Source of the DNA: Devosia litorisediminis
Lineage (GTDB): Bacteria > Pseudomonadota > Alphaproteobacteria > Rhizobiales > Devosiaceae
Length of the DNA stretch: 64,000 nt
Reading direction: 5' to 3'
Assembly (NCBI RefSeq): GCF_018334155.1
Contig: NZ_JAGXTP010000001.1
Location: forward strand, 1,674,001 to 1,738,000
Part shown: in pieces, positions 1-9,118 of the stretch
Layout: each line of letters opens with the position of its first letter
How positions within the stretch are numbered: the stretch's first letter is position 1
Made by a program: the position numbers and the translations under genes
The notes under the pieces: model-generated
The model's input: the letters and a program-made list of their open reading frames with translations, nothing else
Told to the model about the DNA's origin: nothing
Database searches by the model: none

Positions 1-214
1 AGGGCCCGACAATGACATAGGGCAGGCTCAGGGCCAGGGCAAACACGGCCAGCATGACGGGCCCCTGCCCCCAGCCATAAACCAGCAGCGCCACTACGGC
101 GGCATAGTCCAGCCAGTCGGAGAAATCGGCGGGCACGCAGGCCAGCGCCAAGCGCCGCGGCATTTTCAGGCGCAGCAGCGACCGGTAACCGGCACTCGAC
201 GGTTTCTCAGGCAC
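1..214 (-). CDS. MFS transporter, N-terminal fragment (runs off window)
   Basis: The reverse strand reads without a stop from a GTG at 214 to the window edge, giving about 71 residues. After a short hydrophilic N-terminus come an 'LKMPRRLALACVPADFSDWL' segment and two hydrophobic helices separated by a short loop, ending in 'LPYVIVGP'. This resembles the first two transmembrane helices of MFS exporters of the EntS/MFS_3 type, where an 'LGQL-S-xGD' element precedes helix 1. The start is uncertain: the frame stays open further upstream, and no strong ribosome binding site sits right before the GTG. The substrate cannot be inferred. The gene diverges from the DUF805 gene at 386. Confidence 0.55.
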   Translation of the reverse strand, partial: MPEKPSSAGYRSLLRLKMPRRLALACVPADFSDWLDYAAVVALLVYGWGQGPVMLAVFALALSLPYVIVGP

Positions 215-385
215 ACTCAGTACTTTGCATTGGAATTCCCCCCTGCTGCGAACAAGCCATTGGGTGCGTGATTTGGCAAGGCAACGCGGTTACGGAGATG
301 GGTGGCATTTTAGCGGGTTTGGGTACGCATTACACATGCACAGGGCCTAAAAGCAGCGCCAGTGGACAGCCATCGGGGGACGCGG

Positions 386-850
386 ATGGGCTCATATCTG
401 GACGGAATGCTGCGCTATTTCGAGTTCTGGGGCCGCAGTAGCCGCGCACAATATTTTCTGTTCTTCCTGTTTCAGCTGCTGCTGGTCTGTGCCGGCATGG
501 CCATCGACTACAAGATGCACGGCGGCTTTGGCCGTAGCCTGACGCAGATGCCCTACACGTTGTTCATGGTGCTGATCCATATCCTGCCCGCCGTCACGGT
601 CCAGGTGCGGCGCCTGCACGATATCGGCAAATCGGGCGCGTGGTTTCTGCTCAGCTTTGTGCCGCTGGGCTCGCTGGTGCTGCTGTACTGGGCCTTCCAG
701 CCCTCTGATGGCCAGCAGGATTATGCCGAGAACAACGCTGCCCGGCCCCGGCAGCGCACCCGCTCGACCATTCCCGCCGGCGTGCGGATGGGTAATAGCG
801 GTCGGCTCTCCAATGGCGGTCCGGACCTGAACGAAGGCCGCTTCATCTGA
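386..850 (+). CDS. DUF805 family inner-membrane protein
   Basis: This is a 154-residue protein with three or four hydrophobic helices. It carries DUF805 hallmarks: an aromatic and glycine-rich 'FEFWGRSSRAQYF' near residue 12, the 'RRLHDIGKSGAW' loop in the middle, and a 'LLYWAFQPSD' element before the hydrophilic tail. The family (E. coli YhaH/YhaI type) is found in bacterial inner membranes and its role is unknown. I chose the ATG at 386 because GGGGGACGCGG directly precedes it; an upstream in-frame GTG at 362 would add eight residues lacking family similarity. The C-terminal 35 residues are Arg/Pro-rich and probably cytoplasmic. It converges on gyrA. Confidence 0.85.
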   Translation: MGSYLDGMLRYFEFWGRSSRAQYFLFFLFQLLLVCAGMAIDYKMHGGFGRSLTQMPYTLFMVLIHILPAVTVQVRRLHDIGKSGAWFLLSFVPLGSLVLLYWAFQPSDGQQDYAENNAARPRQRTRSTIPAGVRMGNSGRLSNGGPDLNEGRFI

Positions 851-856
851 CATGAC

Positions 857-879
857 AAGGGGCGCCGCAGCGCCCCCTT
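857..879. terminator. GC-rich hairpin between convergent genes
   Basis: A seven-base stem (GGGGCGC at 859-865 with GCGCCCC at 870-876) and a four-base loop lie in the 52-base gap between the stop of the DUF805 gene and the stop of gyrA. There is no clear T-run on either side, so it may be a weak bidirectional terminator. Confidence 0.4.
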
Positions 880-902
880 CACCTATTCAATGATCGCCGC
901 GA

Positions 903-3728
903 TCAGTCTTCGGTCGGTGTCTCAGGGGCGTCTGGTGCCTCGGGCGCATCGGGTGTCTCAGGCGGCGTGGTGCCTTCAGTCCCCTCGATAGCCTGGGCAC
1001 CCTCGTTGCCCTCTTCTTCCTCGACCGCTTCGGGCTCGCGGATATGCTCGACCGACATCACCTTTTCATCAGCGGCCGTATCGAACACGATCACGCCCTG
1101 GCTGCCACGGCTGACGATGCGGATCGGCTTGTCACCGCCGACGGGCAGACGAATGGTCTGGCCGCCATCGCTGATCAGCATGATCTGGTCTTCGTCTTCC
1201 ACGGGGAAGCTGGACACCAGATTACCGTTCCGCTTGTTGACCGCCATGGCCACAATGCCCTTACCGCCGCGGCCGGTGATCCGGTATTCGTGGCTCGAGG
1301 TGCGCTTGCCATAGCCGTTCTCGGAGATGGTCAGGATGAACTGCTCAATGGCGCTCATCTGGGCGTAGCGTTCCTGCGGCAGATCGCCGGCAACCACATC
1401 CGCCTCGTCCGAACCGGCATCTTCGGCCTGCTCTTCACCGCGCACCGCACGGCTCATCTTGAGATAGGCGGCCCGCTCTTCGGCGGTCGCGTCGGAGTGG
1501 TTGATCACGGCCATCGAGATAACGACGTCATCCTTGGCCAGATTGATGCCGCGTACACCCATGGAATCGCGCCCCTTGAACAGGCGCACATCATCGGTGC
1601 GGAAGCGGATCGCCTGGCCCATGGCGGTAGTCAGCAGCACGTCATCATTGATCGTTGCCGTCTCGACGCCGACGATCTGGTCGCCCTCATCGAGCTTCAT
1701 GGCGATCTTGCCGTTCTGGCGTACTTCAATGAAGTCGGCCAGCGAGTTGCGGCGGACCGTGCCGCGCGTGGTGGCGAACATGATGTCCAGATTTGCCCAG
1801 CTGGTCTCGTCCTCGGGCAATGGCATGATGGTGGTCAGCCGTTCACCCTGCTCAAGCGGCAGGATGTTGATCAACGCCTTGCCCTTGGCATTGGCCTGCG
1901 CCAATGGCAGGCGCCAGACCTTGAGCTTGTAGGCAATGCCGCGGCTGGTGAAGAACAGCACGGGCGTATGGGTATTGGCCACGAACAGGCGGGCGACGAA
2001 ATCCTCGTCGCGCGTGGCCATGCCCGAACGGCCCTTGCCGCCGCGGGCCTGGGCCCGGTAGGTCGAGAGCGGCACGCGCTTGATGTAACCCTCATGAGAC
2101 ACGGTCACGACCATGTCTTCGCGGGCAATCAGATCTTCGTCGTCAAAGTCGCCCAGCGCCTCGGAGATTTCCGTGCGGCGTGGGGTCGCGAACTGTTCCT
2201 TGATCTCGAGCAGTTCGTTGCGAATGATCTCGACCACGCGCTCACGGCTGCGCAGAATATCGAGATAGTCCTCGATCTGCCCACCCAGGCCGTTGAGCTC
2301 TTCGCCGATTTCGTCACGGCCCAGCGCCGTCAAACGGGCCAGACGCAGTTCGAGAATGGCGCGGGCCTGTTCTTCGGACAGATTGAAGGTGCCGTCATCA
2401 TTGATGCGGTGGCGGGGATCATCGATCAGCGCGATCAGCGGCGCCACATCCTGTGCGGGCCAGCGGCGGGTCATCAACTGCTCACGCGCGGTCGCCGGAT
2501 CGGGCGCGGTGCGGATCAGGGCGATGACTTCATCGATATTGGCCACGGCAACAGCCAGGCCCACCAGAATGTGGGCGCGATCGCGGGCCTTGTTGAGCAG
2601 GAAGCGGGCGCGACGGGTAACCACCTGATGACGGAAGTCGATGAAGGCCTGCAGCATTTCGCGCAGGTTCATCAGCTGTGGCTTGCCACCATTGAGCGCC
2701 ACAAAGTTGCAGCCAAAAGAGGATTGCAGCGGCGTGAAGCGATAGAGCTGATTGAGCACCACTTCGGGCAGCGCGTCGCGCTTAATCTCTACCACCACGC
2801 GCATGCCGTTGCGATCGGACTCGTCGCGCATATCGGCAATGCCTTCGATACGCTTGTCGCGCACCAGTTCGGCAATCTTTTCGACCATCGAGGCCTTGTT
2901 CACCTGATAGGGAATCTCGGTGATGATGAGCGCTTCGCGCTCCTTGCGAACCTCTTCGATGGCGACGCGGCCGCGCATCATGACCGAGCCACGACCAGTC
3001 TCGTAAGCCGAGCGGATGCCGGCACGGCCCAGGATGATACCCGCGGTGGGGAAATCAGGACCGGGCATGACTTCGAGCAATTCGTCGAAAGTCACCGATT
3101 CATTGTCGAGCAGCAGCAGTGCGGCGTCGATTGTCTCGCCCAGATTATGGGTCGGGATATTGGTGGCCATACCCACCGCGATACCGCCGCCGCCATTGAC
3201 CAGCATGTTGGGATAGCGCGCTGGCAGAACCGTGGGCTCATGCTCGGAGCCATCATAGTTGTCGCGGAAATCGACCGTGTCCTTGTCGAGGTCATCGAGC
3301 AGGGAATTGGTGATCTTTTGCATGCGCACTTCGGTGTAACGCATGGCAGCAGGCATATCGCCGTCGACAGAACCGAAATTGCCCTGCCCTTCGACCAGCA
3401 TTTCGCCCATGGAGAAGTTCTGCGCCATGCGCACCAGGGCCATATAGACCGCCGTGTCGCCATGGGGATGGTACTTACCAATCACGTCGCCCACGACACG
3501 CGCCGATTTACGGTATGGCTTGTTGTACTCGTAGCCGTTCTCGCTCATCGAAAACAGGATGCGGCGATGCACAGGCTTGAGCCCATCGCGCACATCTGGG
3601 AGAGCGCGGCTCACGATCACGCTCATGGCGTAATCGAGATAAGACTTCCGCATCTCGTCAGTGATGGAGATCATCGAAATATCGGAGGGCGGCAGCGCGC
3701 CAGTTCCGTTGTCTGTCGTATCGGTCAC
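903..3728 (-). CDS. gyrA: DNA gyrase subunit A
   Basis: The 941-residue subunit carries out the breakage-reunion step of DNA supercoiling in a tetramer with GyrB. The N-terminal topoisomerase IV/gyrase A domain holds the catalytic tyrosine in 'AAMRYTE' (Tyr131). The C-terminal half contains the beta-pinwheel repeats and a GyrA-box variant 'QARGGKG' (normally QRRGGKG). A Pro/Glu-rich acidic tail of about 40 residues ends the protein. In the quinolone-resistance-determining region the sequence is '[17 protein letters not shown]': the position equal to E. coli Ser83 is Thr92 and that equal to Asp87 is Met96. The product is certain; what the Met means for drug response is not known from sequence alone. 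Confidence 0.98.
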   Translation of the reverse strand: MTDTTDNGTGALPPSDISMISITDEMRKSYLDYAMSVIVSRALPDVRDGLKPVHRRILFSMSENGYEYNKPYRKSARVVGDVIGKYHPHGDTAVYMALVRMAQNFSMGEMLVEGQGNFGSVDGDMPAAMRYTEVRMQKITNSLLDDLDKDTVDFRDNYDGSEHEPTVLPARYPNMLVNGGGGIAVGMATNIPTHNLGETIDAALLLLDNESVTFDELLEVMPGPDFPTAGIILGRAGIRSAYETGRGSVMMRGRVAIEEVRKEREALIITEIPYQVNKASMVEKIAELVRDKRIEGIADMRDESDRNGMRVVVEIKRDALPEVVLNQLYRFTPLQSSFGCNFVALNGGKPQLMNLREMLQAFIDFRHQVVTRRARFLLNKARDRAHILVGLAVAVANIDEVIALIRTAPDPATAREQLMTRRWPAQDVAPLIALIDDPRHRINDDGTFNLSEEQARAILELRLARLTALGRDEIGEELNGLGGQIEDYLDILRSRERVVEIIRNELLEIKEQFATPRRTEISEALGDFDDEDLIAREDMVVTVSHEGYIKRVPLSTYRAQARGGKGRSGMATRDEDFVARLFVANTHTPVLFFTSRGIAYKLKVWRLPLAQANAKGKALINILPLEQGERLTTIMPLPEDETSWANLDIMFATTRGTVRRNSLADFIEVRQNGKIAMKLDEGDQIVGVETATINDDVLLTTAMGQAIRFRTDDVRLFKGRDSMGVRGINLAKDDVVISMAVINHSDATAEERAAYLKMSRAVRGEEQAEDAGSDEADVVAGDLPQERYAQMSAIEQFILTISENGYGKRTSSHEYRITGRGGKGIVAMAVNKRNGNLVSSFPVEDEDQIMLISDGGQTIRLPVGGDKPIRIVSRGSQGVIVFDTAADEKVMSVEHIREPEAVEEEEGNEGAQAIEGTEGTTPPETPDAPEAPDAPETPTED

Positions 3729-3920
3729 TGGGGTGATTCTATGTTGGTTTTGTTCCCCGATTGATAGGCGATTCCGGGCGCAAATGCTAATTTAGGTCAC
3801 AGGGAAGCTGTGGACACCTTTTGCGCGGTTTCCGGGCACGTCAGCAATGACGCGACACGCTTTGATTACGCGACGTTGCAGGCTAACAATATCGGCACAC
3901 ACCGCTTGCGAGGGAGAAGC

Positions 3921-4886
3921 ATGCGCCCTGTTCAGACTGTTAGCCTGAGAGCCGGCGATTTTGATCCTGCCGTGCGCGTTGATGCCTTCAAGGAAGCTGT
4001 AGCCGCCATTTGTCGGCTCGACTTTACACCAGCTGATCCGGCCGGATTTCAGTCAGAAACCAGTATTGGGGTGCTACCTACCCTGGTTACGGGACATGGG
4101 GCACATTCATCGTGCAATGCCAACCGCACCGTGCAACTGGCGGCGGACGCGCAGGACAATGTGATGGTGCACCTGCCGCTGCAGGGCGGGTTCACCATGC
4201 AACAGGTCGGCGGGCAGTCGATCGAATGTGCTCCCGGCATGATTTATGTCGATCCCAACGAAGTCCCCGGCGAGGTGAGCTTTCATGGGGACCGGACGGA
4301 CGTCTTTTATGTATCGATACCGCGCGGCGTGCTGGCACCGGCCACCAAGGGGCTCAATGCGCTAATGCGCAACGGGGCTGCCCTGACACCGCAATGGCGC
4401 CTTTTCGCCCGCTATGCGCGGATGTTGCACGAGGAACTGGGCGAGTTGCCGCCCGACCAGGCGTTGATCTGCGCCAGCCATGTGCACGATCTGGCCCTGA
4501 TGGCCCTTGAGGGCGAGACCGCTCACGGCGTTGAGGGACATCATGGGGGCGTCAAGGCTGCCCGATTAACGCTTATCAAGAGCGATATAGAAGACAATCT
4601 CAGCTCTCCCCGGCTGTCTCCGGGCTGGATCGCGGGACGTCACGGAATTTCCGAGCGCTATCTGCGCAGCCTGTTTGCCAGCCAGGACACCAGCTTCCAG
4701 GATCATGTCTGCAAGCGCCGCCTGCTGGCTGCCTATCGCCGGTTGAGTGATCCCCGCCATGTGGGTCAGAGCATCAGCCAAATTGCGCTTGATGTGGGTT
4801 TTGGCGACCTGAGCTGGTTCAACGCCCAGTTCAAACGCAATTTCGGCCACACGCCCTCTGAACTGCGGGCCCGCACCGCCGTCTAG
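3921..4886 (+). CDS. AraC family transcriptional regulator
   Basis: This is a 321-residue regulator. The N-terminal 180 residues look like the AraC-binding-like cupin domain (AraC_binding_2), with 'VMVHLPLQGGFTMQQ' and 'FHGDRTDVFYVSIPRG' elements. The C-terminal 100 residues form the double helix-turn-helix, ending with the typical 'ISQIALDVGFGDLSWFNAQF' second HTH. I chose the ATG at 3921 because AGGGAGAAGC sits just upstream; an earlier in-frame start at 3810 lacks such a site. It diverges from gyrA. No inducer or target is evident; the membrane-protein/VWA cassette that follows on the same strand, 151 bases downstream, is a possible target. Confidence 0.9.
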   Translation: MRPVQTVSLRAGDFDPAVRVDAFKEAVAAICRLDFTPADPAGFQSETSIGVLPTLVTGHGAHSSCNANRTVQLAADAQDNVMVHLPLQGGFTMQQVGGQSIECAPGMIYVDPNEVPGEVSFHGDRTDVFYVSIPRGVLAPATKGLNALMRNGAALTPQWRLFARYARMLHEELGELPPDQALICASHVHDLALMALEGETAHGVEGHHGGVKAARLTLIKSDIEDNLSSPRLSPGWIAGRHGISERYLRSLFASQDTSFQDHVCKRRLLAAYRRLSDPRHVGQSISQIALDVGFGDLSWFNAQFKRNFGHTPSELRARTAV

Positions 4887-5037
4887 GCAGCTTTGGCACG
4901 CTGGACGCAGAGCTAGTGCCGCCCACCCTGCATGGTGTGCCGTTCACCCCAAGCATAATGGATTGCGCATCCCTATTGTCGGATCGGTTCGCCGCGCTTG
5001 CGCGTGGGCCGGTGCAACAGAAGCGAGATGTAACCCG

Positions 5038-6033
5038 ATGTGGGATTTCAGTATTTCCAAGTCCATTGGCCTGATGGCGCGTACCGCGCCCTATGTGCTG
5101 TTCCGCATGGCGGTCTATTTCGGCATTGCGGTCGCCTATGTCCTGATCACCGGTACGGGCGCCGGCATCGGCTACGGGGTCGGTGCCTTTGGAGATCAGG
5201 ATTTCCAGATCTCCTCGTCGTTCTGGGGCGGCATCATCGGGTTTGGCGCCACGGCTGGTGCGGTTTATCTGGCCCGTGAGTACATTCTGTATGTGGTCAA
5301 GGCGGGTCACATTGCCGTTCTGGTGGAACTGATCGACGGCCGCGCGCTACCCGAGGGTCAGGGGCAAATCGCCTATGGGGCCGATGTCGTACGCGAGCGT
5401 TTCGTGCAATCGAGTGTCCTGTTTGGCCTGGATCAACTGATCAAAGGCGTGATTGCGGCTGTCACAGGCTTGATGCAAGGCATTGCCAACTTCCTGCCCA
5501 TACCTGGTCTGCAGCCGCTGGTGGGCATGTTCCGCGCCTTCCTCAAGGTCGCTGTGGGCTTTGTTGATGAGGTGATCCTGGCCCATGCTATGCGCACCCG
5601 CGCGGACAATCCATGGGCGGCAGCAGAAGAGGCGCTGGTGCTGTACGGGCAGAACCACCGGCAGATGATCAAGAACGCGGCGTTTATCGCGGTGGTAGTC
5701 TATGTGCTCTCATTCCTGGTGTTTCTGGTGATGCTGGCGCCCGCGGCGCTGGTTGTCTATCTGATCCCCGGCAGTTGGAGCGCGGGTGGCTTGGTGTTTG
5801 CGCTGCTGTTCGCCTGGGCCGTCAAGGCCGCCCTGATCGAGCCGCTGGCGATCTGCTGCATGCTGCAGGCCTTCTTCACGCTTACCGATGGCCAGACGCC
5901 TGATCCTGCCTGGCGTGACCGGCTCAACGGGCTGTCCCGGAAATTCAAATCCATTGGCGAGAAGGCCCAAAGCTGGGTTGGCGGCACGTCGCCTGCACAG
6001 ACCATCTCTGGCGCTCAGGGAGTGCGACCATGA
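5038..6033 (+). CDS. Conserved multi-pass membrane protein of unknown function, paired with VWA protein
   Basis: This is a 331-residue predicted inner-membrane protein. Hydrophobic segments lie near residues 12-37, 60-85, 215-250 (probably two helices) and 255-280. Between them is an amphipathic stretch, 'KGVIAAVTGLMQGIANFLPI'. I recognise no characterised domain. The ATG at 5038 begins 'MWDFSISKSIGLMARTAPY'; an upstream in-frame start at 4963 gives a non-hydrophobic, Arg/Cys-rich prefix that looks like intergenic DNA. The stop overlaps the start of the VWA gene by four bases (ATGA), so the two are almost certainly translationally coupled and may form one membrane-linked unit. Confidence 0.75.
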   Translation: MWDFSISKSIGLMARTAPYVLFRMAVYFGIAVAYVLITGTGAGIGYGVGAFGDQDFQISSSFWGGIIGFGATAGAVYLAREYILYVVKAGHIAVLVELIDGRALPEGQGQIAYGADVVRERFVQSSVLFGLDQLIKGVIAAVTGLMQGIANFLPIPGLQPLVGMFRAFLKVAVGFVDEVILAHAMRTRADNPWAAAEEALVLYGQNHRQMIKNAAFIAVVVYVLSFLVFLVMLAPAALVVYLIPGSWSAGGLVFALLFAWAVKAALIEPLAICCMLQAFFTLTDGQTPDPAWRDRLNGLSRKFKSIGEKAQSWVGGTSPAQTISGAQGVRP

Positions 6034-8312
6034 AAAGAGTATTTGCGGTATTGCTCGCGGCAGCGATGGGCCTGTGCGCACAAGCTCCCCAGGCACAGGA
6101 GAGCCCCCGCACGGTCATTGTCATGGATGGCTCGGGCTCGATGTGGGGACAGATCGACGGCCGACCAAAGCTTGATATCGCCCGCGAGACCGTGGGCAAG
6201 GTATTGGCTCAGATCCCTGCCGAGCAGGAGATCGGTCTATTGGCGTACGGGCATCGACGCAAAGGCGATTGCGGCGACATCGAACTGGTCGTTGAACCAG
6301 CAGCGGGTACCGGCGGACTGATCACGGACAAGGTCAATGGCATGCGCTTCTTGGGCAAGACGCCTCTGTCACAGGCCGTTCTGATTGCGGCCGAATCCCT
6401 GCGCTACGGCGAAGAAGCGGCCACCGTTGTGCTGGTCACGGACGGCATCGAGACCTGTCAGGCGGACCCATGCGCCCTGGGGATGGAGCTTGAAGCCAAT
6501 GGTCTGGACTTTACCACCCATGTCATCGGCTTCGGGCTCTCGCAGGAAGAAGGCGCCCAGGTTGCCTGTCTGGCCGAGAACACAGGCGGACGCTACTTTG
6601 AGGCTCGCAATGCCGATGCCCTGATCGATGCGCTGAGCCAGACCGTGCTGTCCGACGGCCGCGCCGCCAAACAGGCCCCAGTCCCGACGCCGAAGGCAAG
6701 CCTTGACGGCCCCGAGGCAGCGGCAATCACCACTGAAATCAATGTCGACTGGACCGGGCCGGACGCCGTGGAGGACTATCTGGAAATCGTCCCTGCGACC
6801 GAGACGGCCGCCACCAGCGGCAGTCGCAACTACGCCTACACAAAGGATGGGTCACCGGCCAAGCTGATCGTACCTGCTGATCAGGGAGATTATCTCATCC
6901 GCTACATCTGGCAGGGCCCGAACGGCCGCGAGGTGATTGCAACGGCGCCCCTGACGGTGACAGATTCCGAGTTTGCCATCAGCCTGCCCCCGGGCCCCAT
7001 TCAGGCAGGATCGGCGATCGCCGTAGATTGGAAAGGTCCCAATGGGCCGCTCGACTACCTTGCGATCCGGACGGAAGCCAGCACCGAGGCAGCCGATATC
7101 ACCTACGCCTATACCGGCGACACCAACCCGCTCGAGATGGTGACACCCAATGAACCGGGCACTTATAGCGTTCTCTATATTGTGGAGGGAACGGGCGAGC
7201 GGCGGATCGGGGTGTCGGTGCCATTGAGCGTTGTTGAAGGCACGATCGACCTGCGGGCACCCGCTGCAGTGCGACCCGATACCGGGTTTTCGGTCGCCTG
7301 GGCAGGACCGGGCAGCAGTCAGGACTATATCGACATTGTCCCCGCCGGCTACACCGAGACCTATGGCGAACTTAAGTATGCCTATATCGGCGGCGAAGGC
7401 CCCGGCCCGCGCGAGCTTTCGGCGCCATCTGACGCCGGGGCGTACTGGATCCGCTATATTTCCGAAGGCGCAGGTGGGCGCAAAGTACTGCATCAGATCG
7501 AGCTAAGCGTTGATCCAGATGCTCCGGACGTACCGACCAGCCTGTTGGTGGCGGCCACCTTTGACGTGCCTGCCGACTTCGCCGGGACACCGGTGCAATG
7601 GTCGGCAGTGCCCCTTGAAGGTCAGGCAGTGAGCATGGACGCCTGGGCCATGAACGAGTTCGCGACGGGTCCCGTCTCGGGCAATTTCGAGCCCGGGGTC
7701 TATTCGGTACGCGGCGATGCAACTGACATGGTGTTCACCGGCACGGTGACGATCAGCGCTGACGGCGATAACCGCTTCACCATTCTGCCCGACGAGACCC
7801 TGTCGCCGACAACCACGCCCGACATGGCTGACGGCCATGGGCCCGACGATGGGGCAGATGGCACGCCGTGGGCCGACTATGCCTATAGCTGCCTGGGGGA
7901 TCAGAACTGTCCACACACGGATGCGGCCAGCGGTCTGTCCTTCACCCTGCCCGCCGGATGGGTCGCGACCAGCCCGGACATGACGCCCGCAAGCGCCGGC
8001 GCACAGGCTGCCGGAGAGCAGCTTGAGCATCCCTATGTCGAGTTCTATGAGGCGGGGGGCAATATGAATGCGCTCTATCTCAATCCGCGCCAGTGGATCG
8101 CGGACAATGGGCCGTGCCAGACCACGGGCGCGGGCGAACTCTGTCTGTTTCGCAATGACGCCGCGCCCAATGATCCGGCGGCCTTCATGGCGATGGGTGC
8201 ACTGCAGGCCAGCCTGATCCACGCAGCCCCGGCCGCCGCCGCACCGCTGTCGGCGGACGAGGTCGAAAGCCTGCTCGACAGGCTGGCGCCCAACCGTATC
8301 CCGGCCAACTAG
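6030..8312 (+). CDS. Secreted VWA-domain protein with three internal repeats
   Basis: The 760-residue protein has a signal peptide (residues 1-22, ending QAQ). A von Willebrand A domain follows at about 27-210 with an intact MIDAS: 'DGSGSMWG' (Asp33, Ser35, Ser37), Thr111 in 'GKTPLSQA' and Asp138 in 'VTDGIETC'. Three related segments of about 90 residues come next (about 222-312, 315-405 and 405-495). Each has a 'V-W-GP...DYL/I-I' strand, an 'YAY' motif and a 'G-Y-IRYI/VLYI' strand. The remaining 260 residues contain a further domain of unknown type with an acidic Pro/Asp linker near 590-620. It is expected to sit in the periplasm and bind a divalent metal and a partner protein. Its start overlaps the upstream membrane protein gene, and GGGAG precedes the ATG. 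Confidence 0.88.
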   Translation: MKRVFAVLLAAAMGLCAQAPQAQESPRTVIVMDGSGSMWGQIDGRPKLDIARETVGKVLAQIPAEQEIGLLAYGHRRKGDCGDIELVVEPAAGTGGLITDKVNGMRFLGKTPLSQAVLIAAESLRYGEEAATVVLVTDGIETCQADPCALGMELEANGLDFTTHVIGFGLSQEEGAQVACLAENTGGRYFEARNADALIDALSQTVLSDGRAAKQAPVPTPKASLDGPEAAAITTEINVDWTGPDAVEDYLEIVPATETAATSGSRNYAYTKDGSPAKLIVPADQGDYLIRYIWQGPNGREVIATAPLTVTDSEFAISLPPGPIQAGSAIAVDWKGPNGPLDYLAIRTEASTEAADITYAYTGDTNPLEMVTPNEPGTYSVLYIVEGTGERRIGVSVPLSVVEGTIDLRAPAAVRPDTGFSVAWAGPGSSQDYIDIVPAGYTETYGELKYAYIGGEGPGPRELSAPSDAGAYWIRYISEGAGGRKVLHQIELSVDPDAPDVPTSLLVAATFDVPADFAGTPVQWSAVPLEGQAVSMDAWAMNEFATGPVSGNFEPGVYSVRGDATDMVFTGTVTISADGDNRFTILPDETLSPTTTPDMADGHGPDDGADGTPWADYAYSCLGDQNCPHTDAASGLSFTLPAGWVATSPDMTPASAGAQAAGEQLEHPYVEFYEAGGNMNALYLNPRQWIADNGPCQTTGAGELCLFRNDAAPNDPAAFMAMGALQASLIHAAPAAAAPLSADEVESLLDRLAPNRIPAN

Positions 8313-8365
8313 TCCCCCCTCTCGCGCGCTGACCATGCGCCATCGCGCCCCTCTGGAGTATCGCC

Positions 8366-9118
8366 ATGAAACTGCTCGCCCTCGGTGCGTTCGTCATCAG
8401 CCTGGTATCCGCCAGCGCGGCCGTCGCCCAGTTCAACCCTGTCATTGCCAAATGCACCGGCAATGGTGCCGATTTCTATCTCTCAGAATCGCAGGTTGAC
8501 GCGCTGGTCGGCTCGGTCCCGGAGCCCCTGCCGACCAACAAGGATACCATTCTGGTGGTCGATCAGAAAAAGGGCATGTACTGGTCGAACCAGTCGCGCG
8601 CGGCGATCGATCGCGCCTGTGGCGGCCAGGGCAATGAGGAAATCGCGCTGTTTGATGGCGTACAGCCGCGTTCGGGTCTGTGGCAGGCCAGACTTGGCGA
8701 AACCCGACCGGAAGGGTGCCCGGCGATTTTGGCGTCGATGTTCGGCCCCGGCTTGCCCGGTCATATGCCGGCCGAACTCAGTACGCCGCGCCAGTTGACG
8801 TTCGGCGTGCCGTTTCATCCCGATCAGCTTGAGCTGACCAAAACCCTCGCGGCTAGTGGCATTTCAGCGGTCAACTGGCGCATAGCGGGGGAGGATAGCT
8901 GGCAGGCCGATATCATGAGCGATGTTTTCGCCCAGATCCCCGGCGGCCCGGGCAAGGGCAGCGGCATGGCGTGGCGGCTGACGGTGACGTCCAAGGATCG
9001 CATCGACCACAATGTGACGGTCACCATCGCGCTGCCTGCCGAAGCGGCCGCGTTGATGGGGATGAGCGGGGATTGCCGCGTCACCAGCGACAACCAATGG
9101 GTGCGGGTGGGCGATTAG
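8366..9118 (+). CDS. Secreted protein of unknown function downstream of VWA protein
   Basis: This is a 250-residue protein with a clear Sec signal peptide (residues 1-21, ending AVAQ) and GGAG eight bases before the ATG. The mature part has four cysteines that could form disulphides and no motif I recognise. Its C-terminal half, from about 150 on, looks like beta-strands, and its final 100 residues contain 'WRLTVTSKDR'. It lies 53 bases after the VWA gene on the same strand and is probably the third gene of that operon. Its stop overlaps the stop of the convergent serine hydrolase gene by four bases. Confidence 0.7.
   Translation: MKLLALGAFVISLVSASAAVAQFNPVIAKCTGNGADFYLSESQVDALVGSVPEPLPTNKDTILVVDQKKGMYWSNQSRAAIDRACGGQGNEEIALFDGVQPRSGLWQARLGETRPEGCPAILASMFGPGLPGHMPAELSTPRQLTFGVPFHPDQLELTKTLAASGISAVNWRIAGEDSWQADIMSDVFAQIPGGPGKGSGMAWRLTVTSKDRIDHNVTVTIALPAEAAALMGMSGDCRVTSDNQWVRVGD

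Noticed and set aside
1044-3764. Open frame of about 900 codons on the plus strand opposite gyrA
   Set aside because: It is the antisense frame of a gyrA gene with strong codon bias. The translation is His/Gln/Ala-rich with no domain, and gyrA on the other strand is certain.
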